Below the pieces are notes generated by a model. That model did no database searches. It was given only the letters and a program-made list of their open reading frames with translations, and was not told where the DNA came from. This document shows positions 1 to 6,834 of a DNA stretch of 12,377 nucleotides, one piece after another. This stretch comes from Propionibacteriaceae bacterium (GTDB lineage: Bacteria; Actinomycetota; Actinomycetes; Propionibacteriales; Propionibacteriaceae): positions 1-12,377 of the forward strand of contig JAUNUL010000053.1 of the NCBI GenBank assembly GCA_030538175.1, given 5' to 3'. Positions within the stretch are counted from its first letter, which is position 1, and every line of letters begins with the position of its first letter. Position numbers and translations under genes: made by a program.

Positions 1-1017
1 GACCCTGGTGGCCACGACGGTCAGGCGACCGGTCAGGTTGACGGTGCCGCCGAGCACGGTCGACTCTGGTGCGATCTCCGCGGGCACTGGCTCACCGGTC
101 ATCATCGAGGTGTCAATGGTGGACACACCCTCGCGGACGGTCCCGTCGGCGGCGATGCGTTCCCCGGCCCACACCACGAACTGGTCGCCCTTGACGAGCT
201 GTTCGATGGGCACGATCTGCTCGGTGCCATCGGCTGCGAGCTTGCGCACCTGCTTCGGGGCCAGCGCGTTCAGCGCCCCGAGGACGCCTTGGGCGGAGCG
301 TCGGGCACGGGCCTCGAAATAGCGCCCCGCGAGCAGGAAGGTGGTGACCGCTGCGGCCACTTCGAAATAGATCGCGTCCGCCCCGGACGGCGTGATGCCA
401 TAGCCGAGCCAATATCCCTCGGTGTCCTCCGCACCCAGGATGATCGACACCAGCGACCAGGTGAACGCGGACAGCACGCCGAGGGACACCAGGGTGTCCA
501 TGCTGAACGAGCGGTTGCGCAGGTTGCGCCAGGTGGCGACGTGGAACGGCATGGCCGACCAGAACACGACTGGCACGGCCATGGCGACACAGAGCCACTC
601 CCACATCGGGAAGCGCAGTTCCGGGACGAGCGCGAGGACGATCGTGAGGTTGCCGAGCGGGATGGTGAGGATGGCTGCCAGGGCCAGCCGGCGCCGCAGC
701 ATCGCGATTCGGTCTTCGGAGATCCGGCCCAGTTCGGAGTCATCGCCGGTGGCCTCGGCGGCGTCATAGCCGGCCTTCTTGACCACCTGGATGGCGTCCT
801 CGGCGGTGACCAGGCCTGAGACAATGGCCCGTTCGGTCGCATAGTTGACCGTGGCGGTCACGCCCTCGAGCTTGTTGAGCTTCTTCTCGATGCGGGTGGC
901 ACAGGCCGCACAGGTCATGCCGCCGACGGCCAACTCGATCTGCTGGACCGCGGGCTCGGCTGCCGTCGCCTGCGTGGCCGTGGTGAGGTTGGTGTCCGGG
1001 GTCAGGTTGGTGGTCAT
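1..1017 (-). CDS. copA: Copper-translocating P1B-type ATPase, N-terminal 339 residues (gene runs off left edge)
   Basis: Exports Cu+ across the cytoplasmic membrane using ATP. The reading frame stays open from the ATG at 1017 to base 1, giving 339 codons. A heavy-metal-associated domain spans about residues 26-90 with the metal-binding motif GMTCAAC (Cys36 and Cys39). Four hydrophobic segments follow at roughly 110-131, 140-158, 175-195 and 215-236. The actuator domain carries TGEP at 307-310 and then TVLGGTVNLTGRL, typical of CopA. The CPC transmembrane motif and the DKTG phosphorylation site would lie beyond the edge, so Cu+ specificity is inferred from the GMTCAAC motif and the neighbour. 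The start overlaps the stop of the CopD-CtaG gene as ATGA, and no strong Shine-Dalgarno is visible, so translational coupling is likely. Family assignment is firm; the exact metal is slightly less so. Confidence 0.93.
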   Translation of the reverse strand, partial: MTTNLTPDTNLTTATQATAAEPAVQQIELAVGGMTCAACATRIEKKLNKLEGVTATVNYATERAIVSGLVTAEDAIQVVKKAGYDAAEATGDDSELGRISEDRIAMLRRRLALAAILTIPLGNLTIVLALVPELRFPMWEWLCVAMAVPVVFWSAMPFHVATWRNLRNRSFSMDTLVSLGVLSAFTWSLVSIILGAEDTEGYWLGYGITPSGADAIYFEVAAAVTTFLLAGRYFEARARRSAQGVLGALNALAPKQVRKLAADGTEQIVPIEQLVKGDQFVVWAGERIAADGTVREGVSTIDTSMMTGEPVPAEIAPESTVLGGTVNLTGRLTVVATRV

Positions 1018-3056
1018 CGATCCGCCCGCTCCGAGAGCTTGCGCAGCATCTCGTTGTACGCCTCGTGGGCGTCATCCAAGCCTTCGTCCATGGCCCGGTC
1101 CTGGCGCTTGGCGTCCCGGGAATCCTGGGCGAACCACTGGAAGACCAAGGCGATGACCACGACGAGCATCGGGATCTCACCCATCGCCCAGGTGTACTGC
1201 CCACCCATTTTCTGCTCCGCCACCAGATCGGTCATCCAGGCGACGTCAAGGCCGCGATAGAAGTTGGAGCCGATCACGAAGTCGGAGCTCAGCAGGATCA
1301 CCGCGAAGAATGCATGGAACGGCATGGCTGCGAACAGGAAGCCAAGTTTGGCGACGTGCGGGAGCTCACGGGGGTTGCGGTCCGCACCGATCAGCAGGCC
1401 GAAGAACAGCAGGCCGGCAATCAGGAAATGCAGGTTCATCAACTGGTGTCCCCAGTGATACCGCATCAGATATTCGAAGAGCCCCGAGAAATAGACCACG
1501 TACGCCGTGCCAATGAAGTTGATGCCGATCACCACGGGATGCATGAAGAATTCCAGCGGTTTCCAGGTGACCAGCGCGTTCAACAGTTCCCGGGCGCTCG
1601 TCGCGTGATCCGGTCCCTGGGCGGGCAGGACTCGCAACGCCAGCGTGATCGGGGCACCCAGCACGGCCAAGACGGGCACCAACATGTTCACCGTCATGTG
1701 GGCGAGCATGTGATAGCTGAAGGCGACACCCGAATAGGCCCAGATTCCCGCGGAGCTCACCCAGAGCAACAACACGAACGCCAGGACCCAGGCGATGGTG
1801 CGGCCGATCGGCCAGTGCACCTTCCTTCGGGCGAGGACGATGTGGGCGCCGACATAGAGCACGATGGCGCCGACGGCGATCGAGACAAACAGCAGATTCG
1901 GGCGGCCCGGCAGGATCAGCGCGGCCATGGTCGGGGCCTCGTTGACCTCATAACCGAGGAAGTTGATCTGGGCCGATCCCTGCGGGGCGAGGAAGCGCGG
2001 GGGCGCCATGTGCGCCATGACGGTCTGGATGCCCACCAGGACGATCCCGAGCGCGAGGTCCGCCGCGAGCCCACCGCGGGACCGCGCAGCCCTGCGTACG
2101 CCCAACCAATTGCGCAGTGCCAACATGAACCAGCCGGCCAGCAGGGCGACGCTGGCGACGCCATAGCCCGTCTGCACGGGGTGGGTGCCGGCCAGTTCAT
2201 ACCAGATCACCACGAGCTGGCAGATCACGACGACCGTTGCGGCGAGCGCCATGGTCCAGCCGTAGCGCCGGCCGCGGATCACGTCGTCATCCGATTCCAC
2301 GGTCAGCAAAGCGGCCGCTGCGGAGGCGAGACCGACGAGCCCGGCGATGCTGGCCCAGATCGCGGCGTCGGTGCCGAAGTCGTGGTCCGCGCCGACCGAG
2401 ACGTTGCCAGTCACCACGGGCGCGAGCTGCCACATCAGCCCGATCAACAGCACGGTCATGGGTGCACCGGCCCGACGCATCCGCCGGGCGGAGATCGCGA
2501 TGAGCAGGGCGATCGCAGCGGGGATGAACCATGCTTGGGCCGGCTGCGTCGCGGCCACGAAGGGCCACAGGGCCTGCATGGCGGTCGCCAAGGTCACGCC
2601 GTTGTTCTCGGAGGCGGTCAGCGGAATCATCGCCAGGCTGCAGGCGAACCAGATCGCGGCGGTGGTGCCCGCGCGACCGACCAAGCTGCGGCCGGTGTCG
2701 GTGAGCTCGTGGTGGCGCCGTTGGATCAAAGAATAGAAGGTGCCGGCCAGCAGGAGGGCGAATGTGGCCAGCATGGCGAGGTTGGCGGCGTAGTGCATGA
2801 TCGCCGTCACGAAGTTGGAGAGCACATCAGGGTTCTCGCGGCCACGCAGCGGGGGGAGCGCACTCTGATAGGCCATGCCGAACAGCACGATCGCCAAGCC
2901 GAGTCCCGTCGCCGACCACACCGCCAGCACTGCCCCACTGGGCAGGGGTGGTCGCCCGGGCGCAGGCTCGGCCGCGTCACTGGTGGCCGTCACCTCGCTC
3001 GCGGGAACCTCGGCCACAGTGGCCTCATGCTGATCAGCCTGATCGGAGCTGCTCAC
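1014..3056 (-). CDS. CopD / cytochrome c oxidase assembly protein (caa3-type CtaG) fusion, 680 aa
   Basis: Polytopic membrane protein with two fused parts, a known actinobacterial architecture. Residues ~40-350 form many hydrophobic helices resembling the copper-resistance CopD region. Residues ~390-645 match caa3_CtaG, with the motif YHMLAHMTVNMLVP (His449, His453), then GAPITLALRVLP, YHWGHQLMNLHFLIAG (His534, His537, His543) and MPFHAFFAVILLSSD (His581). CtaG-type proteins are linked to copper delivery for cytochrome oxidase assembly; CopD-type proteins are linked to copper import. The exact activity of this fusion is inferred. The N-terminal ~35 residues are acidic, polar and probably cytoplasmic. 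The start is the GTG at 3056, preceded by AGGAGACCG, a good Shine-Dalgarno. The stop overlaps the start of copA by 4 nt, so the two genes form an operon. A CsoR-like palindrome sits 24-39 nt upstream. Confidence 0.9.
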   Translation of the reverse strand: MSSSDQADQHEATVAEVPASEVTATSDAAEPAPGRPPLPSGAVLAVWSATGLGLAIVLFGMAYQSALPPLRGRENPDVLSNFVTAIMHYAANLAMLATFALLLAGTFYSLIQRRHHELTDTGRSLVGRAGTTAAIWFACSLAMIPLTASENNGVTLATAMQALWPFVAATQPAQAWFIPAAIALLIAISARRMRRAGAPMTVLLIGLMWQLAPVVTGNVSVGADHDFGTDAAIWASIAGLVGLASAAAALLTVESDDDVIRGRRYGWTMALAATVVVICQLVVIWYELAGTHPVQTGYGVASVALLAGWFMLALRNWLGVRRAARSRGGLAADLALGIVLVGIQTVMAHMAPPRFLAPQGSAQINFLGYEVNEAPTMAALILPGRPNLLFVSIAVGAIVLYVGAHIVLARRKVHWPIGRTIAWVLAFVLLLWVSSAGIWAYSGVAFSYHMLAHMTVNMLVPVLAVLGAPITLALRVLPAQGPDHATSARELLNALVTWKPLEFFMHPVVIGINFIGTAYVVYFSGLFEYLMRYHWGHQLMNLHFLIAGLLFFGLLIGADRNPRELPHVAKLGFLFAAMPFHAFFAVILLSSDFVIGSNFYRGLDVAWMTDLVAEQKMGGQYTWAMGEIPMLVVVIALVFQWFAQDSRDAKRQDRAMDEGLDDAHEAYNEMLRKLSERADR

Positions 3057-3079
3057 CGGTCTCCTCTGGGTGCGTTACG

Positions 3080-3095
3080 CCCACCCGACGGTGGG
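3080..3095. promoter_or_regulatory. Candidate CsoR-type copper operator upstream of the copper operon
   Basis: Perfect inverted repeat CCCACC-CGAC-GGTGGG located 24-39 nt before the GTG of the CopD-CtaG gene. A -10-like TCTAAT on the minus strand at 3110-3105 lies just upstream, so the palindrome would fall near the transcription start, a repressing position. GC-rich pseudo-palindromes with facing C and G runs are typical of CsoR copper repressors. The link to CsoR is inferred from shape and context; no csoR gene is in the window. A small GGTGACACC palindrome at 3114-3122 lies further upstream. Confidence 0.4.
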
Positions 3096-3191
3096 TCACC
3101 CTCCATTAGACACGGTGACACCCACCTTTCGGGTGCACGCATCAGCACGTGGGCGTCGTGCCCCCGCGCCCCGGACCTGTGTGGGGCCGGT

Positions 3192-3383
3192 TCACTCGCT
3201 CGGAATGAGCATCCAGGCAATGAAATAGAGGAACACCTGGGGGCCGGGGATGAGCATCGTCGCGACGAAGGCAACGCGGACCCAGCGCGGGTCCACACCG
3301 ATCCGGCGGGCGATGGCTGCGCACACCCCGGCGACCATGCGGTCATCGCGTGGACGCTGGAGGACGAGGGCGTTCGAGGCCAT
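3192..3383 (-). CDS. Small PspC-domain membrane protein, 63 aa
   Basis: A single PspC domain fills the protein: polar RPRDDRMVAGVCAAIARRIG (10-29), then DPRWVRVAFVATML (31-44) and one hydrophobic segment, PGPQVFLYFIAWMLIPSE (46-63). Stand-alone PspC proteins of 60-70 residues are common in actinobacteria; the domain is named after phage shock protein C, part of the envelope-stress response, but the role of such short versions is not settled. The start chosen is the ATG at 3383 because AAGGAAAG lies 5-7 nt before it; the frame is open 13 codons further upstream without a better site. It stands alone between the mod operon and the copper operon, 74 bases after the modC stop, and could be read from mod transcription. 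A weak hairpin (GCACG-N7-CGTGC, 3145-3161) follows its stop. Confidence 0.85.
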   Translation of the reverse strand: MASNALVLQRPRDDRMVAGVCAAIARRIGVDPRWVRVAFVATMLIPGPQVFLYFIAWMLIPSE

Positions 3384-3433
3384 GGGCTTTCCTTTCGTCG
3401 CCTGGGTCCAACTCTGGCCCATCCTGTCGCTGT

Positions 3434-3456
3434 GCGCATCCCCATCGAGGGATCGC
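3434..3456 (-). terminator. Weak hairpin just downstream of modC
   Basis: ATCCC (3438-3442) pairs with GGGAT (3449-3453) over a 6-nt loop, extended by GCG/CGC beyond a one-base bulge. It begins 1-2 bases after the modC stop on the minus strand. There is no T-run after it, as is common for hairpins in GC-rich actinobacteria. It may partly end mod operon transcription or do nothing. Confidence 0.3.
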
Positions 3457-3457
3457 G

Positions 3458-4528
3458 TCAGCCTGTGGGCATGGCGGGGTGCAAGCTGACCTGGGTTGCT
3501 TTCATCACCGCCACGACCGGAGAACCGGGCACCAAGCCGAGTTCGGCTGCGGCTGCGGCAGTCACATCGGCCCTCAGCCGCTGATCCGCCACCGCAATCG
3601 TGACGGCCACCACCGGACCCCGGGAGTCCAGGGTGAGCACTTCAGCAAGGAGGGTGTTGCGCGGGCTGCCGCCGGGGGCCACCGTGTGCAGGCTCACCGC
3701 GCCGGGTGCGACCGTGGCCCGTGCAGGAGCCCCGGCGGTGAGCTCCCCGATCCCGGTGATCTCGGAACCGTCGGAGAGCTCCAGCCTGGACGCATCGGTT
3801 GCCGTGCCGTGCAGCAGATTGACCCCGACGAAGTCGGCCAAGAAGTCCGAGGCGGGCGCCGACAGCACCGCATCGACGTCACCGGCTGCCACCACTCGCC
3901 CGTGATCCAGGACGACGACCCCATCGGCGAGCGCGAGCACATCGAGCAGGTCGTGGGTCACCAGCAGGGTCGTCACGCCGGCGAGGCGCTCACGCAGGAG
4001 TCGGCGCAACTCCGGGGTCGCTGCGGCATCCAGCGCGGCGAACGGTTCATCAAGCAGGACCACATCCGGGTCGATGGCGAGGGCTCGGGCAATGGCCACA
4101 CGTTGTGCCTGCCCGCCGGACAGGGCCCGTGGCTTCCGGTCGAGCAGGTGTGCGGCGCCCACCGCGGCGAGCTCCCGTTCGGCGCGGTTGCGAGCCTCGG
4201 CCCGGCCGATCCCGCGGGCGCGGGGGCCGTACGCGACGTTGTCCAACACACTGAGGTGCGGAAAGAGCAGGGGTCGCTGTTCGACATAGCCGATCCGGCG
4301 GTGGTGGGACGGCAGCATGCGTCGCCCATCGGCGACGGTCGTGGCATCGATGACCACCGAGCCGGTGTCGGGTCGCAGTCCCCCGGCCACGAGCTGGATG
4401 CAGGTGGACTTTCCGGAACCATTCGGGCCGATGAGGGCGGTGAGTTGTCCCTGGGCTGCGGCGAACGTGACGTCGACGCCCCGCCGGTCCACCGTGGCGG
4501 CCACGCGTACACCCAACGGCTCAGCCAT
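3458..4528 (-). CDS. modC: Molybdate ABC transporter ATP-binding protein with C-terminal TOBE domain, 356 aa
   Basis: ATPase subunit that powers molybdate import, acting on the cytoplasmic face of ModB. All ABC motifs are present in order: Walker A GPNGSGKST (34-42), Q-loop in YVEQRPLLFP (Gln84), signature LSGGQAQRVAIARAL (136-150), Walker B VVLLDEP (156-162), D-loop ALDA (165-168) and switch His192 in LLVTHDLLD. A TOBE/mop-like domain at about 280-350 (NTLLAEVLTLDSRGPVVAVTI ... VVAVMKATQVSLHP) is the usual oxyanion-sensing tail of ModC and fits the ~350-residue family length. The ATG at 4528 overlaps the end of modB by 8 nt. It is the last gene of the mod operon. The ATP-binding role is certain; molybdate specificity follows from the neighbours and the TOBE tail. 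Confidence 0.95.
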   Translation of the reverse strand: MAEPLGVRVAATVDRRGVDVTFAAAQGQLTALIGPNGSGKSTCIQLVAGGLRPDTGSVVIDATTVADGRRMLPSHHRRIGYVEQRPLLFPHLSVLDNVAYGPRARGIGRAEARNRAERELAAVGAAHLLDRKPRALSGGQAQRVAIARALAIDPDVVLLDEPFAALDAAATPELRRLLRERLAGVTTLLVTHDLLDVLALADGVVVLDHGRVVAAGDVDAVLSAPASDFLADFVGVNLLHGTATDASRLELSDGSEITGIGELTAGAPARATVAPGAVSLHTVAPGGSPRNTLLAEVLTLDSRGPVVAVTIAVADQRLRADVTAAAAAELGLVPGSPVVAVMKATQVSLHPAMPTG

Positions 4529-5303
4529 GCTGCCCCCAGGCGTTCAGGCGGGTGGCCAGGCCGACCACGAGGCCGGCAACCGCCAGGAGCACGACGGCGA
4601 GCGCGAGGGCGAGCTGGGAATCGGATTCCCGCAGCAGATAGATCTCCAACGGCAGGGTGCGGGTGACGCCCTGGAGCGACCCGGCGAACGTCAGCGTCGC
4701 CCCGAACTCCCCCAGCGCCCGGGCGAACGACAGCGCGGCGCCGGAGGCCAGCGCGGGGGCCGTCATGGGCACGGTCACGGTGAGGAAGGCGCGGGTGGGT
4801 CCCGCACCGAGGTACGCCGCCGCGCGCTCGAAATCCACCCCCCGGGTGCGCAGGGCACCCTCCACCGAGATCACCAGGAACGGCAGCGCGACGAACGTCT
4901 GGGCGATGACGACGGCGATCGTGGTGAAGCCGATCTCGATGCCCAGCGCCGACAGGTGGGATCCGATCAGGCCGCGCCGACCCAGCGTCGTGAGCAGTGC
5001 CAGGCCAGCCACGACCGGCGGCAGGACCATCGGCACGGTCACCAGCGTCCGCCCCACGTGCGCCAGTCGCCCGTTCGACCTGGCCAACACCAGGGCCGTC
5101 GGCACGCCGAGCAGGATCACGAGCACCGTCGAGATCGCGCAGGTCACCAGGCTGAGGGTGAGCGCATCCCGAGCCCGCTCCCCCGCCAACAGGGCCGGCA
5201 GTTCGGCCCAGTCAGCGCGGGAGAGCAGCCCGACCAGAGGAACGCCCAGCAGCCCCACCGTGAGGACGAGCGGCAGCCAGGCCCACCGTGGAACCTGGGT
5301 CAC
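4521..5303 (-). CDS. modB: Molybdate ABC transporter permease, 260 aa
   Basis: Membrane channel of the molybdate importer. Residues show about six hydrophobic helices and the permease EAA-type loop ERAAAYLGAGPTRAFLTVTV, which contacts ModC. FARALGEFGATLTFAGS is a hallmark of ModB-type permeases. The frame is open further upstream, but that part is arginine-rich and lies opposite modA coding sequence. The true start is the GTG at 5303, which overlaps the modA stop as GTGA and puts the first helix (WAWLPLVLTVGLLGVPLVGLL) at the N terminus. The 3' end overlaps modC by 8 nt. Translation is probably coupled on both sides. Confidence 0.94.
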   Translation of the reverse strand: MTQVPRWAWLPLVLTVGLLGVPLVGLLSRADWAELPALLAGERARDALTLSLVTCAISTVLVILLGVPTALVLARSNGRLAHVGRTLVTVPMVLPPVVAGLALLTTLGRRGLIGSHLSALGIEIGFTTIAVVIAQTFVALPFLVISVEGALRTRGVDFERAAAYLGAGPTRAFLTVTVPMTAPALASGAALSFARALGEFGATLTFAGSLQGVTRTLPLEIYLLRESDSQLALALAVVLLAVAGLVVGLATRLNAWGQHG

Positions 5304-6076
5304 ACCGCCGGTCCGAAACCGAACTCGGCCAGCGCCTGCCGGCCCTGTTCGCCCGTGATCAGCGCGAGGAACGCATCGGCACCGGCAGGGTTGGGGGCGT
5401 CCATCACCTTGGCAATCCAATAGGTGTTCGGGTCGTCCTTGGCACCCGGCACGTCCATGACCTCGACCTTGTCACCGGCCTGGCTGGCGTCGGTGGCGTA
5501 CACGATCCCGGCGTCGGCCTCCCCGGACGTCACCTTGCCGAGCACATCGGTCACGCTCGACTCCTCGGACACAGGCTTGAGCGTCAGGTTGTTCTTCTCG
5601 GCCAACCGAGCCGTCGCACCGCCACACGGGACCTCCGGGGCGCAGACGACGAGGCGTACTCCATCCAGCGACCCGTCCACCCCGGTCACCTTGCCCGGGT
5701 TGCCGGCCGGCACGACCAGGACCAGGTAGTTGGTGGCGAACATGACCGGATCACCATCAATGACCCCGGCGGTGACGGCCTTGTCCATGTTGCGGCGATC
5801 GGCAGAGGCGAAGACGTCGGCCGGTGCTCCCCCGGTGATCTGATCGACGAGTCCTGATGACCCATCGAAGGAGAACGCGATGTCCGCATCACCGGCCGCC
5901 TTCGGGAAGGCCTTGTTCAGCGAGGCAGCCGCGAAGACAACCGTGCGGCCCGGGATCGGGGCCGCGTCCGCGCTCGATTCCGGCGTTGGGCTCGGTGTTG
6001 CACCGGACCCATTGCCCGAGGAACAGGCGGTCAGGAACAGCGCGAGCGCTGCGAGGATGACAAGAAGTTTCTTCAT
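5300..6076 (-). CDS. modA: Molybdate-binding lipoprotein, periplasmic-type ABC substrate-binding protein, 258 aa
   Basis: Captures molybdate (possibly also tungstate) outside the membrane and delivers it to ModB. The signal peptide is MKKLLVILAALALFLTAC with lipobox LTAC, so Cys18 would be lipidated. A Ser/Pro/Thr-rich linker (residues ~19-45) is followed by the binding-protein fold, beginning TVVFAAASLNKAF as in ModA proteins. Other family stretches are FDGSSGLVDQI, GAPADVFASADRRNM and GEADAGIVYATDA. The start is the ATG at 6076: it begins the signal peptide and has AAGGAC about 7 nt upstream inside the preceding gene. Its ATG overlaps the stop of the HTH-TOBE gene (ATGA), and its stop overlaps the modB start (GTGA). 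Confidence 0.95.
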   Translation of the reverse strand: MKKLLVILAALALFLTACSSGNGSGATPSPTPESSADAAPIPGRTVVFAAASLNKAFPKAAGDADIAFSFDGSSGLVDQITGGAPADVFASADRRNMDKAVTAGVIDGDPVMFATNYLVLVVPAGNPGKVTGVDGSLDGVRLVVCAPEVPCGGATARLAEKNNLTLKPVSEESSVTDVLGKVTSGEADAGIVYATDASQAGDKVEVMDVPGAKDDPNTYWIAKVMDAPNPAGADAFLALITGEQGRQALAEFGFGPAV

Positions 6077-6483
6077 GAACGATGTCCTTCGATGGAGACG
6101 TTGGTGGCTTTGATGACGGCGGTCGCGACGGACCCGACGGTGAGCCCGAGCTCTTCGACAGCCTCGGTGGAGATGAGCGAGACGATGCGATAGCGCCCGC
6201 ACTGCAACTCCACTTGGCTCATCACTGCGTCGGAGATGACCCGCGTGACCAAACCGGTCAGGTGATTGCGTGAGGACCGTGCGCCAACTCCCGCATCGAA
6301 CTGATCCATGGGGTGATCCGCGGCGATGTCCTGGGCGAGTTGGGCGAGCTGGGCACCTGCCACCACGAGGCGTCCTGCGTCATCGGTCGTCGACCCAAGA
6401 CGTCCCTGGTCGATCCATCGGCGCAGGGTGTCGTCGCTGACCCCCAGCAGCCCAGCGGCGTCATTGATCCGTAGATGCGTCAT
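6073..6483 (-). CDS. HTH-TOBE molybdate-responsive regulator, first gene of the mod operon, 136 aa
   Basis: Two domains are visible. Residues ~3-50 form a MerR/excisionase-type winged helix-turn-helix: LRINDAAGLLGVSDDTLRRW, then IDQGRL and a short wing. Residues ~73-134 are a TOBE/Mop domain: NHLTGLVTRVISDAVMSQVEL through SLISTEAVEELGLTVGSVATAVIKATNVSIE. Mop-type domains bind molybdate or related oxyanions, usually as oligomers. Position and domains suggest a local sensor that represses or tunes the operon it leads. It is much shorter than ModE of proteobacteria and has one TOBE domain rather than two. The ATG at 6483 has no Shine-Dalgarno; a TATGTT hexamer lies 6 nt before it, so it may be leaderless. 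Regulation of mod by this protein is inferred, not shown. Confidence 0.85.
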   Translation of the reverse strand: MTHLRINDAAGLLGVSDDTLRRWIDQGRLGSTTDDAGRLVVAGAQLAQLAQDIAADHPMDQFDAGVGARSSRNHLTGLVTRVISDAVMSQVELQCGRYRIVSLISTEAVEELGLTVGSVATAVIKATNVSIEGHRS

Positions 6484-6489
6484 GAAAGG

Positions 6490-6518
6490 AACATAGCAGG
6501 CGCATTTGCGGATTCACC
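6490..6518 (-). promoter_or_regulatory. Putative leaderless mod operon promoter with a palindrome in its spacer
   Basis: On the minus strand a -10-like TATGTT occupies 6495-6490, 6 nt before the ATG. At 17-bp spacing the -35 position (6518-6513) reads GGTGAA, a weak match. The spacer holds the perfect palindrome CGCA-TT-TGCG (6501-6510). A second palindrome, AGACT-TC-AGTCT (6523-6534), lies just upstream of the -35. Either could be an operator for the HTH-TOBE protein. Confidence 0.4.
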
Positions 6519-6536
6519 CAGGAGACTTCAGTCTTG

Positions 6537-6578
6537 TTGGCAACTTTGGTTGATAACGACCCATTGTCAACGTACATT
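6537..6578 (+). promoter_or_regulatory. Promoter of the HTH/Clp_N cassette with three TTGNNAAC boxes
   Basis: A -35-like TTGATA (6550-6555) and -10-like TACATT (6573-6578) are separated by exactly 17 bp; the ATG follows 7 nt after the -10, so the transcript is probably leaderless. Three matches to TTGNNAAC occur at 6537-6544 (TTGGCAAC), 6550-6557 (TTGATAAC) and 6564-6571 (TTGTCAAC), spaced 13 and 14 bp apart. The last two also form an imperfect inverted repeat that covers the -35 and most of the spacer. This is a likely repressor-binding region. Confidence 0.55.
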
Positions 6579-6585
6579 GCTAAGT

Positions 6586-6834
6586 ATGGACTCAACCGAA
6601 CTCGCCAGCACCGCTGCGGACCTGTCCCAGCCCGCCGAGGGACTGAGAGCGGTGGCCTCGTTGCGACTGTTGGTCGAAACCCTCGAATTCCGGCAGGTCG
6701 AGGGTGCACTGCGCGCCGGGCTGTCCTGGACCGAGGTGGCCGAACTGCTCGGAGTGAGCCGCCAGGCGGTCCACAAGAAGTACAGCAAACGCATCGACCC
6801 GACCATCAACGTCCCCAGGAGAGAACGCCGATGA
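6586..6834 (+). CDS. Small helix-turn-helix DNA-binding protein, 82 aa
   Basis: Not a named family I can assign. Residues ~20-42 form a predicted helix (LRAVASLRLLVETLEFRQVEGALR). Residues 43-66 are a clear helix-turn-helix, AGLSWTEVAELLGVSRQAVHKK, of the type seen in sigma-70 region 4 and small actinobacterial regulators. The tail is basic (ending PRRERR). The start chosen is the ATG at 6586: a -10 hexamer ends 8 nt before it, while upstream in-frame codons would lie inside the promoter. No Shine-Dalgarno is seen. Its stop overlaps the start of the Clp_N-SRPBCC gene (ATGA), so the two form a coupled pair. Small HTH proteins beside Clp_N-only proteins recur in actinobacteria, to my knowledge without a settled function. 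It may repress its own promoter through the TTGNNAAC boxes. Confidence 0.8.
   Translation: MDSTELASTAADLSQPAEGLRAVASLRLLVETLEFRQVEGALRAGLSWTEVAELLGVSRQAVHKKYSKRIDPTINVPRRERR

Noticed and set aside
1065..3584. An 839-codon open frame on the plus strand opposite the CopD-CtaG gene
   Set aside because: It has low-complexity His/Gly/Arg/Asp-rich content with no recognisable fold, runs antisense to a well-supported membrane protein, and is the expected mirror of GC-biased codon use.
5304..5420. A longer N terminus for ModB
   Set aside because: The extra 39 codons are Arg/Cys/Gly-rich and lie over modA coding sequence; the GTG at 5303 gives the GTGA overlap and a normal permease start.
6077..6202. 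A longer N terminus for ModA
   Set aside because: It is Arg/His-rich and overlaps the TOBE coding region; the ATG at 6076 starts a textbook lipoprotein signal peptide with a Shine-Dalgarno upstream.
6549..6571. A HspR (HAIR-type) site upstream of the Clp_N gene
   Set aside because: The GTTGATAA/TTGTCAAC arms do not match the CTTGAGT-N7-ACTCAAG form known for HspR.
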